Assembly (NCBI GenBank): GCA_037127255.1
Contig: JBANSL010000012.1
Span: 33,223,115 to 33,287,114, forward strand
Direction of reading: 5' to 3'
DNA: 64,000 bases
Source of the DNA: Persicaria tinctoria
Taxonomy: Eukaryota; Streptophyta; Magnoliopsida; Caryophyllales; Polygonaceae
Position 1 is the stretch's first letter. Each line of letters begins with the position of its first letter. Below the pieces are notes generated by a model. The model made no database searches and had not been told where the DNA came from. It saw nothing but the letters and a program-made list of their open reading frames with translations. Made by a program: the position numbers and the translations under genes. Positions 1 to 10,366 of this stretch are shown piece after piece.

Positions 1-1900
1 TAAAACAGACAATAAAAGAAACAAATAATCCCAGCAAGGGCAACTATCCCGGCAAGGGCAACAAAAACAGAAACTAAAAGACAGAAATAAAACAAGCAAA
101 CAAAGACAGAAAAGAAAGCAAAGACAAAAACGAAAGGCAAGGACACAGAAGTTTGGTCGATCTCGACCAAACTGTCCTCGAGATCGACTAACAGTAATAG
201 AAAACAGAAAATAAAGAACAAAGGCAAACAACTCGACGAAGACAGGCCAACTCGACCTCGACCTGGCTAACTCGAGATCGACAAAGCTCCACTCGATCTC
301 GACTAAGAACAGAAACTGACAGAAACTTTAAAATTGCAGAAATTTAACAGAATGCAGAAATTTAACAGATTTTAACTTCAATAAACTAAAAGACTTCTAA
401 GGCCAGGGTTTCGACACCACAACGATAACTATGCAAAACAACACATAAAGGCATAAAGATCATGCTTTCCATCAAATAACTTTCGTTATCAACAACTAGG
501 CATATAGAGGCTCTCGCATAAATCCTAATTGTTACTAACCCTTTTCACATAATTAATCCAAGTTGCATTAAATTCACTCTCGCTTCAATAATACTAACAA
601 GGATCACCTTCAACTCTCGCAAAAGAATCATGCTCTTAGGGATAGAAGATGAATCGCACAAAAATCTGACCTTTATCGCATCGCCTCACATGGCCACCGT
701 TGGGCTCACCCCAGCCCCAGAAGTGGGTGGACTACTCGCTCCTCATCTCAATTGCAGACATTGAATTGATGAAAGAAATAACTTGTATAAAACTAAATCC
801 AAAGATGTTTACAATTCTGGCAATCAACTGTCGTAAACCGCCAAAACCTTAAAAACCTTTAAACTCCTAAACTACTACTTGTCTCTGAATTGAATTGTGT
901 TCTGGAATGCCTGAAAAACCAGCCCCTAGGGCTTTATTTATAGCTAATCTTCCCTAGCTATTCTAGGATAAAGATATCTATCTATATCTAAATTATATCT
1001 ATAACTATGAAAAGATAAATAAATGTTGATGGAATTAAATCCATAAGGAAAAGGATAAAACTAAATAGGTAAGTATGTCTTCAAGTGGATAGATTCCGCC
1101 TTCCATAGATAGAACAGGATAGATCGGATAGAATCTTCATGAAATCGGATAGATCTGGATAGATTTCCTCTCCTTCGCGACCAAGTAACGTCAAATCCTA
1201 GTCGGACAGGGCATCTCGAGAAGTTTCTGGAATTTTGGCCAAGTCGACCTCGAGTAGATCAACTCGATCTCGAGTTGACTGAGTCGGCCTGGCTGACTCT
1301 GGCTCGACATGGCTTCATCTGGGCTCACTGGTCCTCGTCGACCTCGACATAGCCAAGTCTACCTCGAGTTGGTGTAGGTTGTCGACAAGGCTTGTCGGGT
1401 GGATCTCCTCGGGCTAGCTTGGACTGCTCGGACAAGTACTCCAGGGCTTCGTCGATCTCGAGTTGCTCGGACAGGTCTCCTCGATGGACTCCATCCGCTG
1501 GCAGCGGGGTTGGGTCCGCGGCAGCGAGCGATCCGCTGCAGCGAGTGCGGGTCTTCGCTAGCAGCGAGTGCTCCTCGGGTAGCTGCTCCTCGACGACTCC
1601 GGGTGTGTCCGCTGGGGCTTCGTCGACCTCGACCAAGGCTTGTCGAGGTCGAGTTGGGTTCTGGAGCTCGGGTGCTGGCTTGCTCGATCAGGGCTGCTTG
1701 ACTATGTCTGCTCGGACATGCCTTGTCGAGCTCGACCAAGGTCACTCGAGATCGAGTAGACCTGGTCCTCAAGCTCGCTCCGCTGCTTTGATCTTGGCCT
1801 TCTGTAGTGTTTTTCCGAGCTTTTCCGACCTTCTGTAGAATTGCTGTAAATGCTTCGATTTCTGCGATTTAAACAGAAACTGGTGTAGATTCCATAATTT
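1..1900 (+). repeat. Repeat family X, copy A (cut by window edge)
   Basis: Noncoding repeat that is also present at 6175-7293 (inverted) and 15610-17951. Shared landmarks are the phrase cagcaagggcaac near the start, a stretch dense in ctcgaNNtcga, and a conserved core at about 689-735 (gccaccgttgggctcacccc). A second and very long TCGA-rich stretch lies at 1200-1780. The short open frames at 1325-1838 overlap each other on both strands and have no domain, so I treat them as by-products of the skewed composition. In this copy the repeat runs straight into the 3' end of the minus-strand ORF at 1939-3318, so it may be the 3' untranslated part of the element that carries that ORF. No termini are visible. 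Confidence 0.7.
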
Positions 1901-1938
1901 GGCAAATAAACATTAAACTACACAGATTCTGTACTATT

Positions 1939-3318
1939 CTAGCCCATATAAATGCAAATGTATACAGAAATCGATATAAAAGTTGCTGTAAAACATGGCA
2001 GATTCCGCTCACAACAGCCATTAAGAATGCGGTAGAGCAAGACCATGGCATTGTCGGTTAGGAGTGCGCCAGAGTTGAGACGGGGTAAGAGGCATCTAAC
2101 AATGATGTTAAAAATGATCTTGGCCTCAAGGGTTAGGGATGAGTGGGTGAGTTGCTTTGAGGTGCTGTTGGCCGCTTCGGGTAGGAGATATTTGGCTCGG
2201 GATAGGATGATGCAGTTCTCTTTTGAGGGGTGGATTTCAGCTGGTGGAACAGGGGTAGGTAAGCCTAGGAGATCTGCAAAGTCATTGGGGTTGAGAGAGA
2301 TTCTAACCCCTTTGACAATAGTCTCCAAAGACCAACCATCAGTTTCGTTTTTGGCTTTTAGGTTTATGTAGAAGAGTCGGGTAAGCTCAGGGTAGTAGAC
2401 GGTTTCTCGGTTAAGAAGAGTCCAGGCTGGGGAATTTTTGAGGAGCTCAATGCAGGGCATCTTCAAAGCTTCAAAGAAATTGAAATCTAAAAAATCTGAA
2501 CAGCTGAGCTTACGAGTACGAAACTCGTCTACCCACTTGCCAGCAGTCTCAGCATCTAAAAACCATGAGGCGGGCAAGGATTGATTTACCTGGATATAGG
2601 CCGGGGGGTCTGCATTCTTTCTGCGAGCAACAGTTGGAGCAGCTTTCTTGACGGGCGCTACAAGGTTCTTGACAGGGCCCTTCCTGGTACGCTTAGGGGA
2701 TGGAGGCTCGACTGGAGTAGGGGCTTTCCGCTTCTTCGGAGACGGGGGAGGAGGAGGAGAAGGAGAGGGAGTTTCTTCCTCCTCTTCCTCAGACCCCGAG
2801 TCCTCACCGGACCCCGCCTCATCACCTTCAGGTTCCTCGTCCTCTCCGGATTCCTCATGCTCTTCCTCTTCCTCTTCTTCTTCAGGAACCTCCTCGGACT
2901 GAACCACCTCGGCTTCGGCTTCCTTCCGAATCCGCTCAGCCTCTTCCTCAGCGAGCTTCTTAGCAGTCTCGGCCTCTTCATCGGCCTTTTTCTTCCTTAG
3001 GGCCTCCTCCTCGGCTTCCCTGGCAGCGTCTCTTTCCAGGGCGGCATCAAGGTCGTCTTCCTCTTCCTCCTCATCCTCTTCCTCGGCCAAGATCTTTCTC
3101 TTCCCCTTTTGTTTAGCACTCAGGGGTTTCTTAGCAGCGCGCTTCTGAGAGCTTTTGGGAGCTGTGGCCGTACTCGCCTTAATGGTGCTCTGGACAGCGG
3201 CTGGGATGATGGCTTGAGTAGCAGGTTCGGGTGTGGGAGAAGTAGCAGTGGCCTGGCGTCCCTTGGGGGTGGCGCCAAGTCTTTTGGGAGTGACGGCCTT
3301 CTTGGTTTTGGGTGCCAT
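1939..3318 (-). CDS. Transposon accessory protein, 'putative plant transposon protein'-like
   Basis: Intact 459-residue frame starting at an ATG in good context (accATGg-type, 3318). Residues 1-75 are Lys/Ala/Pro/Thr-rich. About 76-135 is a charged Glu/Ala/Lys segment likely to form a coiled coil. About 140-190 is almost pure Glu/Asp/Ser, followed by a Pro/Lys stretch with nuclear-signal-like KKRK and KRTRK clusters (about 195-215). From about 240 to 430 is a folded domain whose features (WFLD start, FYINLKAKNETDGW, SLNPNDFADLLGLP) resemble the plant transposon protein domain found in retroelement-linked ORFs. The last 25 residues (CCERNLPCFT onward) match the repeat relic at 17742-17951, so they may be noncoding readthrough. 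It lies just downstream of Copia RNase H (ends 3787) on the same strand. Most likely the extra ORF of a SIRE/Maximus-like element; its function is unknown. Confidence 0.6.
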   Translation of the reverse strand: MAPKTKKAVTPKRLGATPKGRQATATSPTPEPATQAIIPAAVQSTIKASTATAPKSSQKRAAKKPLSAKQKGKRKILAEEEDEEEEEDDLDAALERDAAREAEEEALRKKKADEEAETAKKLAEEEAERIRKEAEAEVVQSEEVPEEEEEEEEHEESGEDEEPEGDEAGSGEDSGSEEEEEETPSPSPPPPPSPKKRKAPTPVEPPSPKRTRKGPVKNLVAPVKKAAPTVARRKNADPPAYIQVNQSLPASWFLDAETAGKWVDEFRTRKLSCSDFLDFNFFEALKMPCIELLKNSPAWTLLNRETVYYPELTRLFYINLKAKNETDGWSLETIVKGVRISLNPNDFADLLGLPTPVPPAEIHPSKENCIILSRAKYLLPEAANSTSKQLTHSSLTLEAKIIFNIIVRCLLPRLNSGALLTDNAMVLLYRILNGCCERNLPCFTATFISISVYICIYMG

Positions 3319-3786
3319 GGAGGTAATTGGTTAGGGTTTCTTGAGAGGTTGAAGATGAAGGAGTGGAAAGGGTTGGGTAAAATCTGAGTGTGGATTAATC
3401 GGGTACAGAGTGGGTTTAAGTAGAGAGAGAGGGTGACGGATCGATGGGATGGGTTTAGGGTTCCAAGTAAGGAAATCATTACTTGCTAAGATTTGAAAAG
3501 TTTCCAAATTCAAATTCAAATTCAAATAACCATTAAAATCGGACAAGGTAACTAAAATCTTTTTCCAAAAAATAAAATATCTTAACGGTTAAGAAAATCA
3601 TAGAAAAATAGGCAATTTCTGAAATCCGTTTAAAACAAATATAATTGATTAAATATCTAAAAAGATATTAACCAAAAATATATGATCCGATATATATACT
3701 CCACTGTTCAGTTAGCAGACCTTGACATAACTCTCAAAGGTCTTGACACTGAGTGGAGTTTATCTTTCGTAAAGGGAAAGCTCCCC
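3319..3786 (-). other. Spacer and leader between Copia RNase H and the accessory ORF
   Basis: No coding signal. Reading the minus strand, an AT-rich part (3480-3700) is followed by a pyrimidine-rich leader with ctctctctacttaaaccc at about 3415-3432, then the accessory ORF start. The arrangement looks like a promoter plus 5' leader for a separate message, but no start site can be proven. Confidence 0.35.
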
Positions 3787-5122
3787 CTACGAAAGTGCAT
3801 CCTTGTCAAGCATCCCAATCTCTCGTCTAATGAAGGTGAACCTGTCCTCTGCCAAAGGCTTAGTAAAAATGTCAGCCCATTGATAATCAGTAGAAATAAA
3901 AGATATGGACACATCACCTTTTTCGACATGATCTCTAATGAAATGATGCCTTACATCAATATGTTTGGTCCTTGAATGCTGAACAGGATTCTTAGTGATG
4001 GAGATGGCACTTGTATTGTCACCAATGTTCTAAAAGGCGCTAGGCGGCCGCTAGGCGGTGGGTAGTCGCCTAGCGCCTAGGCAGCTAGGCGGGTGCCTAG
4101 GCGGCGCCTAGGCGGACTTAGAACAAACATGATTGTTACTTTATATTTTAACACATAACACATATCAATAATTCATATAATGCAATAATAATCTATAATA
4201 TCGGTTATAAACCCAAATTTGTGGTCCTTAACTAACACTAAAGTTAATAAACGCAAAAATACATGTCCGACTAGCGACTCTAAGCCTCCTAAAATCCAAA
4301 ACCATAGATTCGACTCAAAAGCAAATACATCCCGACTTATGGGATAAAAAAACCCTAAGTCGGCTATTCACATGTCTAGAAGCTAAAATTGAATAATCGT
4401 CGGGCTAGGCGGGGTCTAGGCGGGACTAGGCGGGGTCTAGGCGGCGCCTAGGCAGGACAAGACAGTGTCTAGGCGGAAATCTGCCTAGAGGCCCGCCTAG
4501 GCGTAAAAATTCCTAGGTGGCCTCCCGCCTAGCGCCCAGGCGGTGCCTAGGCGGCGCCTAGGCGCGATTTTTAGAACACTGATTGTCACACTTAATTGGG
4601 ATACCCTTGAGGTTGATACCAAGATCTCGCATTTGTTGAGCTATCCAAAGGATTTGGGAGCAACAAGCTCCAGCTGCAATGTATTCGGCTTCTGCAGTGG
4701 ATAGAGAGACTGAGTTTTGCTTCTTTGAGTGCCAGCTGATCAAGGATGCTCCTAAGAATTGGCAACATCCTGATGTGCTCTTTCTATCCACCTTGTAGCC
4801 TGCAAAATCTGCATCAGAATATCCAATTAAAGTGAAGTCCTTTTGCTTTGGGTACCATAGTCCAAGTTCCTTAGTGCCATTGAGATATCGAAAGATCCTC
4901 TTCACAACCACGAGGTGAGATTCTTTTGGATCAGCTTGAAACCTAGCACACATGCAAACACTAAACATAATGTCAGGTCTACTAGCTGTGAGATATAATA
5001 AAAATTCAATCATTCCTCGATACTCCTTTTGATTGACACTTGTTCCAGTCTTGTCTTGATCTAGAGACAATGTTGAGCTCATGGGAGTCTTGGCTGCTTT
5101 GGATTGATCCAAAGCAGCCAAG
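3787..5122 (-). pseudogene. Copia RT tail and RNase H, split by a hAT element
   Basis: C-terminal part of a Copia polyprotein in two blocks. The block at 5122-4590 carries AAKTPMSSTLSLDQD, the TASRPDIMFSVCMCARFQ region, and the RNase H motifs DADFAG, STAEAEY and the CDN acid. The block at 4014-3787 carries KNPVQHSRTKHID, HHFIRDHVEKGDV and ADIFTKPLAEDRF and ends at a TAG. The blocks join exactly across the 8-bp target duplication of the hAT element at 4023-4581. The upstream part of RT, including the YVDD catalytic motif, is absent, so this cannot encode an active enzyme. The lineage looks like SIRE/Maximus from the RNase H sequence. The frame is otherwise largely open, which suggests the hAT insertion is fairly recent. 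Confidence 0.85.
4023..4581. mobile_element. Non-autonomous hAT-type element with CTAGGCGG arrays
   Basis: 559-bp element inserted in Copia RNase H. The target duplication is attgtcac (4015-4022 and 4582-4589), 8 bp as in the hAT superfamily. The terminal inverted repeats read CAATGTTCTAAAA on the left and CAGTGTTCTAAAA on the right (one mismatch in 13). Inside each end are many self-complementary iterations of CTAGGCGG/CCGCCTAG (about 4035-4125 and 4405-4565), so the two ends can pair over roughly 100 bp. The AT-rich centre (4130-4400) has no ORF. Confidence 0.85.
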
Positions 5123-5159
5123 ACCCTTTGAGAAAACCTGAAACACAAAGTTAAACAAT
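5123..5159 (-). repeat. Duplicated piece of LTR interior at a breakpoint
   Basis: About 37 bp here repeat an LTR-internal segment found at about 5272-5308 (minus-strand reading aattgtttaactttgtg, then tttcaggttttctcaaaggg). They lie between the LTR end at 5160 and the RT/RNase H coding block. A primer-binding site would be expected here and is missing. It marks a rearrangement junction with an aattg microhomology at the LTR end. Confidence 0.6.
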
Positions 5160-6174
5160 TGAAGGTTCGTAAGTGTAAGACAATGTAATATAGAAATACT
5201 CTAGAAGGGGGGTTGAATAGAGTATGCCCGTTTTTCGCAAATATTCTCAAGGCTTTTGAGGATAGTGCCAAACCCTTTGAGAAAACCTGAAACACAAAGT
5301 TAAACAATTCGAACCAAGTGCGGAAATAAGGTAAAGCAAGAAAGTAAAGGACACGAGTAATTGTTTACGAGGTTCAGCACAACTGGCCTACGTCCCCGCC
5401 TAGGGTTCTTCCACAACCCTAGGATTCAAAGGCTTTATTGATTTCTTAGCTTAGGATCCTAATAGCTCACCGAGAAGCCTCTCTCCTATACAATTGCAAT
5501 CTAGTCAACTCACGTTCCCTTGGAGTCCTAGACCAATCTAGAAGAGCCCCACCTCTCTCAGCTATCTAGTACAATCCTCTAACTCTCGCAAAATCAACAG
5601 CCTAGTGCAACTTCCCGAGTTGTAAACTCTCGAGTAACACTTGAAATGAATATATCCTATAAGCTCACAGTGACTCTCAAAGGCTTTGAAATAAACAACA
5701 AACTATTTGAGCGCTTTGCAGAGAGACACTTGGAAGACAGATCACTTGAATGAATGTAGCTCGTGTATAGCACTTGTTTCTGTCTTCTCCTTCCTTTCCT
5801 TTATATAATAGCATAGAGATAGTGAGGAGCGTGTGGATCTTTAACGCCAGATCTTCCAACGGCTCCTTAGAATCAGGTATGATCTTGGATCTTCTATTTA
5901 AGGATACTTCTAGGCCATGATCCATTTTTGAACCGATCTTCTCAACAAGTAAAAGGAAGGATGTAATCTCGATTGTATACTTCCTGAAATGGTTAGTCCA
6001 ACGAATATATATAATATAAAGGAAGTATATAATAAGATAATATACGAATAATAACATATAGAGCAGGTTTTGTATTTCATCAACACTGTTAATGCTCCAA
6101 GGCCTTTGACACAAAAGACCTGTCAAAGCCTTTGGAACATCTTTTCCGATTTTCATCAAGGGAGGGAGTTATCA
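5160..6174 (-). mobile_element. SIRE-like Copia LTR, second copy
   Basis: 1015-bp LTR in minus orientation, starting TGATAACTCCCTCC (outer end 6174) and ending CCTTCA (5160). It is similar along its whole length to the LTR at 11400-12413, with scattered substitutions and small indels. A TATA-like ttatata lies near 5801-5808. It is oddly placed: repeat X lies directly outside it and the 3' half of pol directly inside it, with no primer-binding site or gag. The likeliest reading is the 5' LTR of a second, internally deleted element. Confidence 0.8.
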
Positions 6175-7293
6175 GAGGTTTTTAAGGTTTTGGCTTTCTG
6201 CGAAAGTTGATTGCCAAGATTGTAAAGGCTTTGAATTTAGTTTTAATGCAAGTTTCTTCTTTTACATCAATGTCTGTTATTGCGATGAGGCGTGAGTAGT
6301 CCACCCACTTCTGAGGCTGGGGTGAGCCCGACGGTGGCCATGTGAGGCGATGCGATAAAGGTCAGATTTTTGTGCGATTCATCTTCTATCCCTATGAGCA
6401 TGATTCTTTTGCGAGAGTTGAAGGTGATCCTTGTTTGTATTATTGAAGCGAAAGTGATCTTAATGCAACTTGGGTTAATTATGTGAAAAGGGTTAGTAAC
6501 AATTAGGGTTTATGCGAGAGCCTCTATATGCCTATTTGTTAATAACGAAAGTTATTTGATGGAAAGTATGATCTTTTATGCCTTTATGTATCGTTTTGCA
6601 TGGTTATCGTTGTGGTGTTGATACCCTGGTCTTGGGAGTCTTTTTAATATATTGAAGTTATTTTCTGTCGAAAAGCTAAATTTGGGCTTGAGCAATTGCA
6701 ATTTACGTTCTTTTAAGTTTCTGTTCTTGTCGACATAGAGGAGCCTTTTTCGAGATCGAGTGCATCTAGTCGATCTCGAGTAGGGCTTTGTCTAGGTCGA
6801 GTTGATTTGCTTCTGTTTTCATCGATTTTTAGTTTCTGTCGAGTTTCTCTAGTCGATATCGAGTACCTCTTGTCGAGGTCGAGTAGAGCTGTCTTTGTCG
6901 AGTTGTTTGCCTTCGTTTCTGTTTTCTGTTTTTGCACTTTTCTTTGTCGAGATAGAGGACAGCTTACTCGAGATCGAGTAGCTTCTGTGTCCTCGTTTTA
7001 GTTTTTGTTTTGCTTTGTCTTTTCTGTTTTAGTTAATTTTCTGCTTTTATTTTAGTTGCCCTTGCCGGATTTATTTGTTTCTTTCCTTTCTGTGTTTCTG
7101 TCTTTTCTGCTGTGTCTGTGAGAATCTGATAGCTACCTGAGAACTGCTGACGTGCTTCCTCGTGGATTCGATCCTGACTTTTCTCTTACTACAACGGGAG
7201 GAAGTCTTGTATTTATTTGCTGAGACAGGAAAGTCAGTCTGAACTTTATTTGATAATTATTTCATACTTGACGATTACCTCCTGCAACAACAA
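6175..7293 (-). repeat. Repeat family X, copy C (inverted, truncated)
   Basis: Inverted copy of family X. Its start (ttgttgttgcagga at 7293 downward) and the phrase aggatcgaatccacgagg match 15610-15740. The core gccaccgt..gggctcaccccagcc, read on the minus strand, lies near 6308-6345. It begins inside the Copia RT coding region (7294) and stops at the outer end of the LTR at 6174, where the homology with copy B breaks off. No separate gene is present. Confidence 0.7.
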
Positions 7294-7968
7294 CCCCCTT
7301 GTAAAATCATTTTCTAAAAGATATTTTAACAGGCGCTCATACCAAGCTCTTGAGGCTTGTTTCAAACCATAAAGCGTTTTGTCAAGTTTATAAACGTGAT
7401 TGGGAAATTCTGAACTTTCAAAACCTGGGGGTTGAGCCACATAAACTTCTTACTCTAAGAAACCATTAAGAAAAGCACACTTAACATCCATTTGATATAA
7501 CTTTATGCTCATAAAAGATGCAAATGCCAATAGAATGCGAATAGCTTCAAGCCTGGCTACGGGAGCAAAGGTCTCCTCGTAGTCAATACCTTCCTCTTGA
7601 TTGTAGCCTTGGGCAACAAGCCTTGCCTTGTTCCTCACAATCTTATCATTCTCATCTAGCTTGTTTCGAAATACCCATCGAGTGCCAATGACTGATTGAT
7701 GCTTTGGCCTAGGCTTCAAGGTCCAGACTTTGTTCCTTTCAAATTCGTTAAGCTCACTTTGCATAGCAATGATCCAGTCTGGCTCCTGTAGTGCCTCATC
7801 TACCTTCTTTGGCTCAATAAGAGAAACAAACGTGTGAAAAGCACAAAGATCTTTAAGTTTAGAACGAGTTTGAACACTAGAAGTAGGGTCAGAAATGATA
7901 TCCCTTAAAGAGTGTGATGAGGAGTATTTGAATTTCCTTTTGCTAGTCTCAGCTCCTTGATTCGTCAC
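7294..7968 (-). pseudogene. Copia reverse transcriptase, N-terminal half
   Basis: RT sequence from the region before the domain ([11 protein letters not shown]) through [47 protein letters not shown] to [10 protein letters not shown] and YGLKQASRAWYERL. A stop lies at about 7450, and the coding match ends abruptly after NDFTRG where repeat X begins. The YVDD active-site half is not in the window. It follows the integrase block in the same frame. Confidence 0.85.
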
Positions 7969-8055
7969 ACTAGTAGGATTGACTTGTAGTACATCTGACT
8001 CCGTGGTCCTGTTAGGTTCAGTTACAGCAGTTTCTGACGTCTCAACACTGTTGGA

Positions 8056-8904
8056 TTAGACACCAAGGGCTTTGGACGAATCTTCAGCACCTTGGGCCAA
8101 TTCTTCAGTATTAAGAATCGGTTCCTGCATGTTCCTCTTCTCCGTGTTCTTGGCAGCAGTATCATCACCTTCCTTGTTCTCTTCATGGATGTTAAGATCT
8201 ATATCTGCAACACTTTCACTCAAAGCACCGTCATTGCATTCATCAAAAATAACATGTATACTTTCTTCAACTACCTGGGTCCTTTTATTGAAGATTCTAT
8301 AAGCTTTGTTACTCGTGGAATAGCCAAGAAATATACCTTCATCAATACGCGCATCAAATTTCCCAAGGTTATCTTTTTCATTGTTATGAACAAAACAAGT
8401 ACAGTCAAAGGGTTTAAAATAAGATATAAGTGGTTTGCGGCCTTTGAAAAGTTCATAAGGAGTTTTCTTTAAGATGGAACGAATAAGACAACGATTCAAA
8501 ATATAGTTAGCTGTGTTAATAGCTTCATCCCAATAGGTTTTAGGTAATGCATTTTCTAAAAGCATAGTCCTGGCCATATCCTCTAAGGTGCGGTTCTTGC
8601 GTTCCACAACCCCGTTTTGTTGAGGTGTCCTAGGAGCAGAAAATTTATGGGAGATGCCATATTTAGCACAAAACAAATCAAATTGAAGTTGATCAAACTC
8701 CCTACCATGATCACTCCGAATTGACACTATGGGCTCGTTTCTTAAAGTTTGCAACTCCTTACAAAGTTTTGAAAACTCAAATAAGGCCTCTGATTTTTCT
8801 TTTAAAAAAGCAATCCAAGTATATCTAGAAAAATCATCAACAACAACTAGCATGTACTTTTTACCATTGGGAGATTTGACTCGAATAGGACCACATAAAT
8901 CCAT
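8056..8904 (-). pseudogene. Copia integrase core
   Basis: 282-residue open block with the integrase catalytic acids: Asp in MDLCGP, Asp in RSDHGREF, and Glu in NGVVERKNRT. The Copia-typical tail follows (FDCTCFVHNNEKDNLGKFD, GIFLGYS, HVIFDE). It is one frame off from the protease block upstream and ends at a stop at 8056, after which RT continues in the same frame. Broken by frameshift and stop, but the catalytic residues remain. Confidence 0.85.
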
Positions 8905-8933
8905 ATGTAAAAGTTCAAGGGGTCTAGAAGAAC

Positions 8934-9545
8934 TTACAACCTTTTTGGGTTTGAACGAGCTACGTGTTTCAGTGTTTGTTTACCTCGTGTGCATGCGTTG
9001 CACATGTCAATACCTTTGAACTCCATTTCAGGTAGCCCTCTTACAAGCCCTTTGGACACAAGCTTCTGTAGTGTATGTGGACTCACATGACCGAGTCTCC
9101 TGTGCCAAATCTTTGGATCGTTCGTCAAAGCCTTTAGACAAGTTAAGCTTCCTTGTGCCACTTGATCAGCATTTACGGCGTATATATTGTTGTAATGGTA
9201 TGCAGTCAATATAACTTCACCTGTATCTTTTTTGCACACTATACATCTTTTCTTGTTAAATCTGACATTGTTACCACTATCACATAATTGAGAGACACTA
9301 AGCAGATTATACTTCAAACCATTAACAAGATAGACATTTTTAATACTATGGCTGGAATCACTTCCAACACTACCAATACCAATGATGTCGCATTTCCCTT
9401 TGTCACCAAGAGTGATTGTTCCCGTGGATTGCTCCTTTAGATCATGAAAGAGAGAACTCTTCCCACTCATATGTCTCGAGCATCCACTATCGATAATCCA
9501 TTTGTGTTCTTTCACCTTGGTGATCTCCTGCAAGACAAACATCAA
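8934..9545 (-). pseudogene. Copia protease and GAG-pre-integrase domain
   Basis: Contains the aspartic protease motif WIIDSGCSRHM, the LSVSQLCDSG segment, and the pre-integrase zinc-binding region with WHRRLGHVSPHTLQKL and CNACTRGKQ. The frame differs from both neighbours, so at least two frameshifts separate gag, protease and integrase here. Confidence 0.85.
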
Positions 9546-9712
9546 CCTTTGTGGCTAGACCAATAAGCAAATTTTGATCCATTGTTGGGGTAAACCATAT
9601 TTGGTAAAATAGTGCCTTTTGGGACCCAAACTTATGTTATCCGTTCTTTTCTCAAATGAACAGGAAATGTATTGCGAATAATATATGGATCCTTTCTTTT
9701 ATAAGGGCATGT

Positions 9713-10333
9713 CTATTTTTCATGTCCCTTTCTAGCACAATGGTGACATATAGGAGAGGTTCTGCTTCCCTTTGCCTTTACAAAAGTGGTAATGTGTTGC
9801 TTCTTTAAAAACTTTGGATTGTAACCAATACCACTTTTGTTTAGAGAGCTTTGTTGCTCACCCAACATCCTATCGAGAGTACTTTTGGATTTGGTAAAAC
9901 TTATGAGGGCTGTCTGTTGGTCTTGAATCTTATTATTCAGGGAGATCTTCTCGTTCTCTAAGTCATGATGCTCGTTTCTTAGAGAGGAGAGATCTTGCTT
10001 GAGTTCAGATTTCTCCGAGTCACGCATCTTGACTTTAATGTCAAGACCTGAATAAGAAGCTTCAAGACCTTTGACCCTCATGGACAGATCCTCAATAGTT
10101 CTTTCCTGGTCCACAGTTCTCTTAATAAGAATGTTAGTTTGGGCAATAAGCTTCTCTTCATTGACAATCATATTGGAAAGGAATTCCGATAATACCTCTT
10201 TTGGACTTTCCATAAGTTCTCTTACAGTAGCTTCAAGCTTTTCATCGTGGGATTCATCTTCTAAGGCCATAAGACAAATGTTGGCCTTCTCATCGTCGGA
10301 GTCAGAGTCGGAATCACTCCAAGTTGCCACCAT
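9713..10333 (-). pseudogene. Copia gag C-terminal region, coiled coil plus zinc knuckle
   Basis: About 206 residues: an acidic Ser/Asp start (WSDSDSDSDDEK), a long heptad-rich coiled coil, and a CHHCARKGHEK zinc knuckle at the end. It is in the same frame as the gag block at 10367-11341, from which a single TAG at 10367-10369 separates it. The order matches SIRE/TNT-like gag-pol precursors. Confidence 0.8.
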
Positions 10334-10366
10334 GGCTTTCTTCTTCCATTTGTCACCTTTCTTGGG

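Noticed and set aside
1325..1838. Overlapping ORFs of 100-148 codons on both strands
   Set aside because: TCGA-rich composition leaves several frames open; no conserved domain.
2581..3000. Plus-strand ORFs rich in Phe/Leu/Arg or Ser
   Set aside because: Antisense of the acidic tract of the accessory protein.
4558..5307. Continuous 249-codon Copia ORF as one protein
   Set aside because: Its N-terminal third is LTR sequence read through the junction at 5160; only the part below about 5122 is pol.
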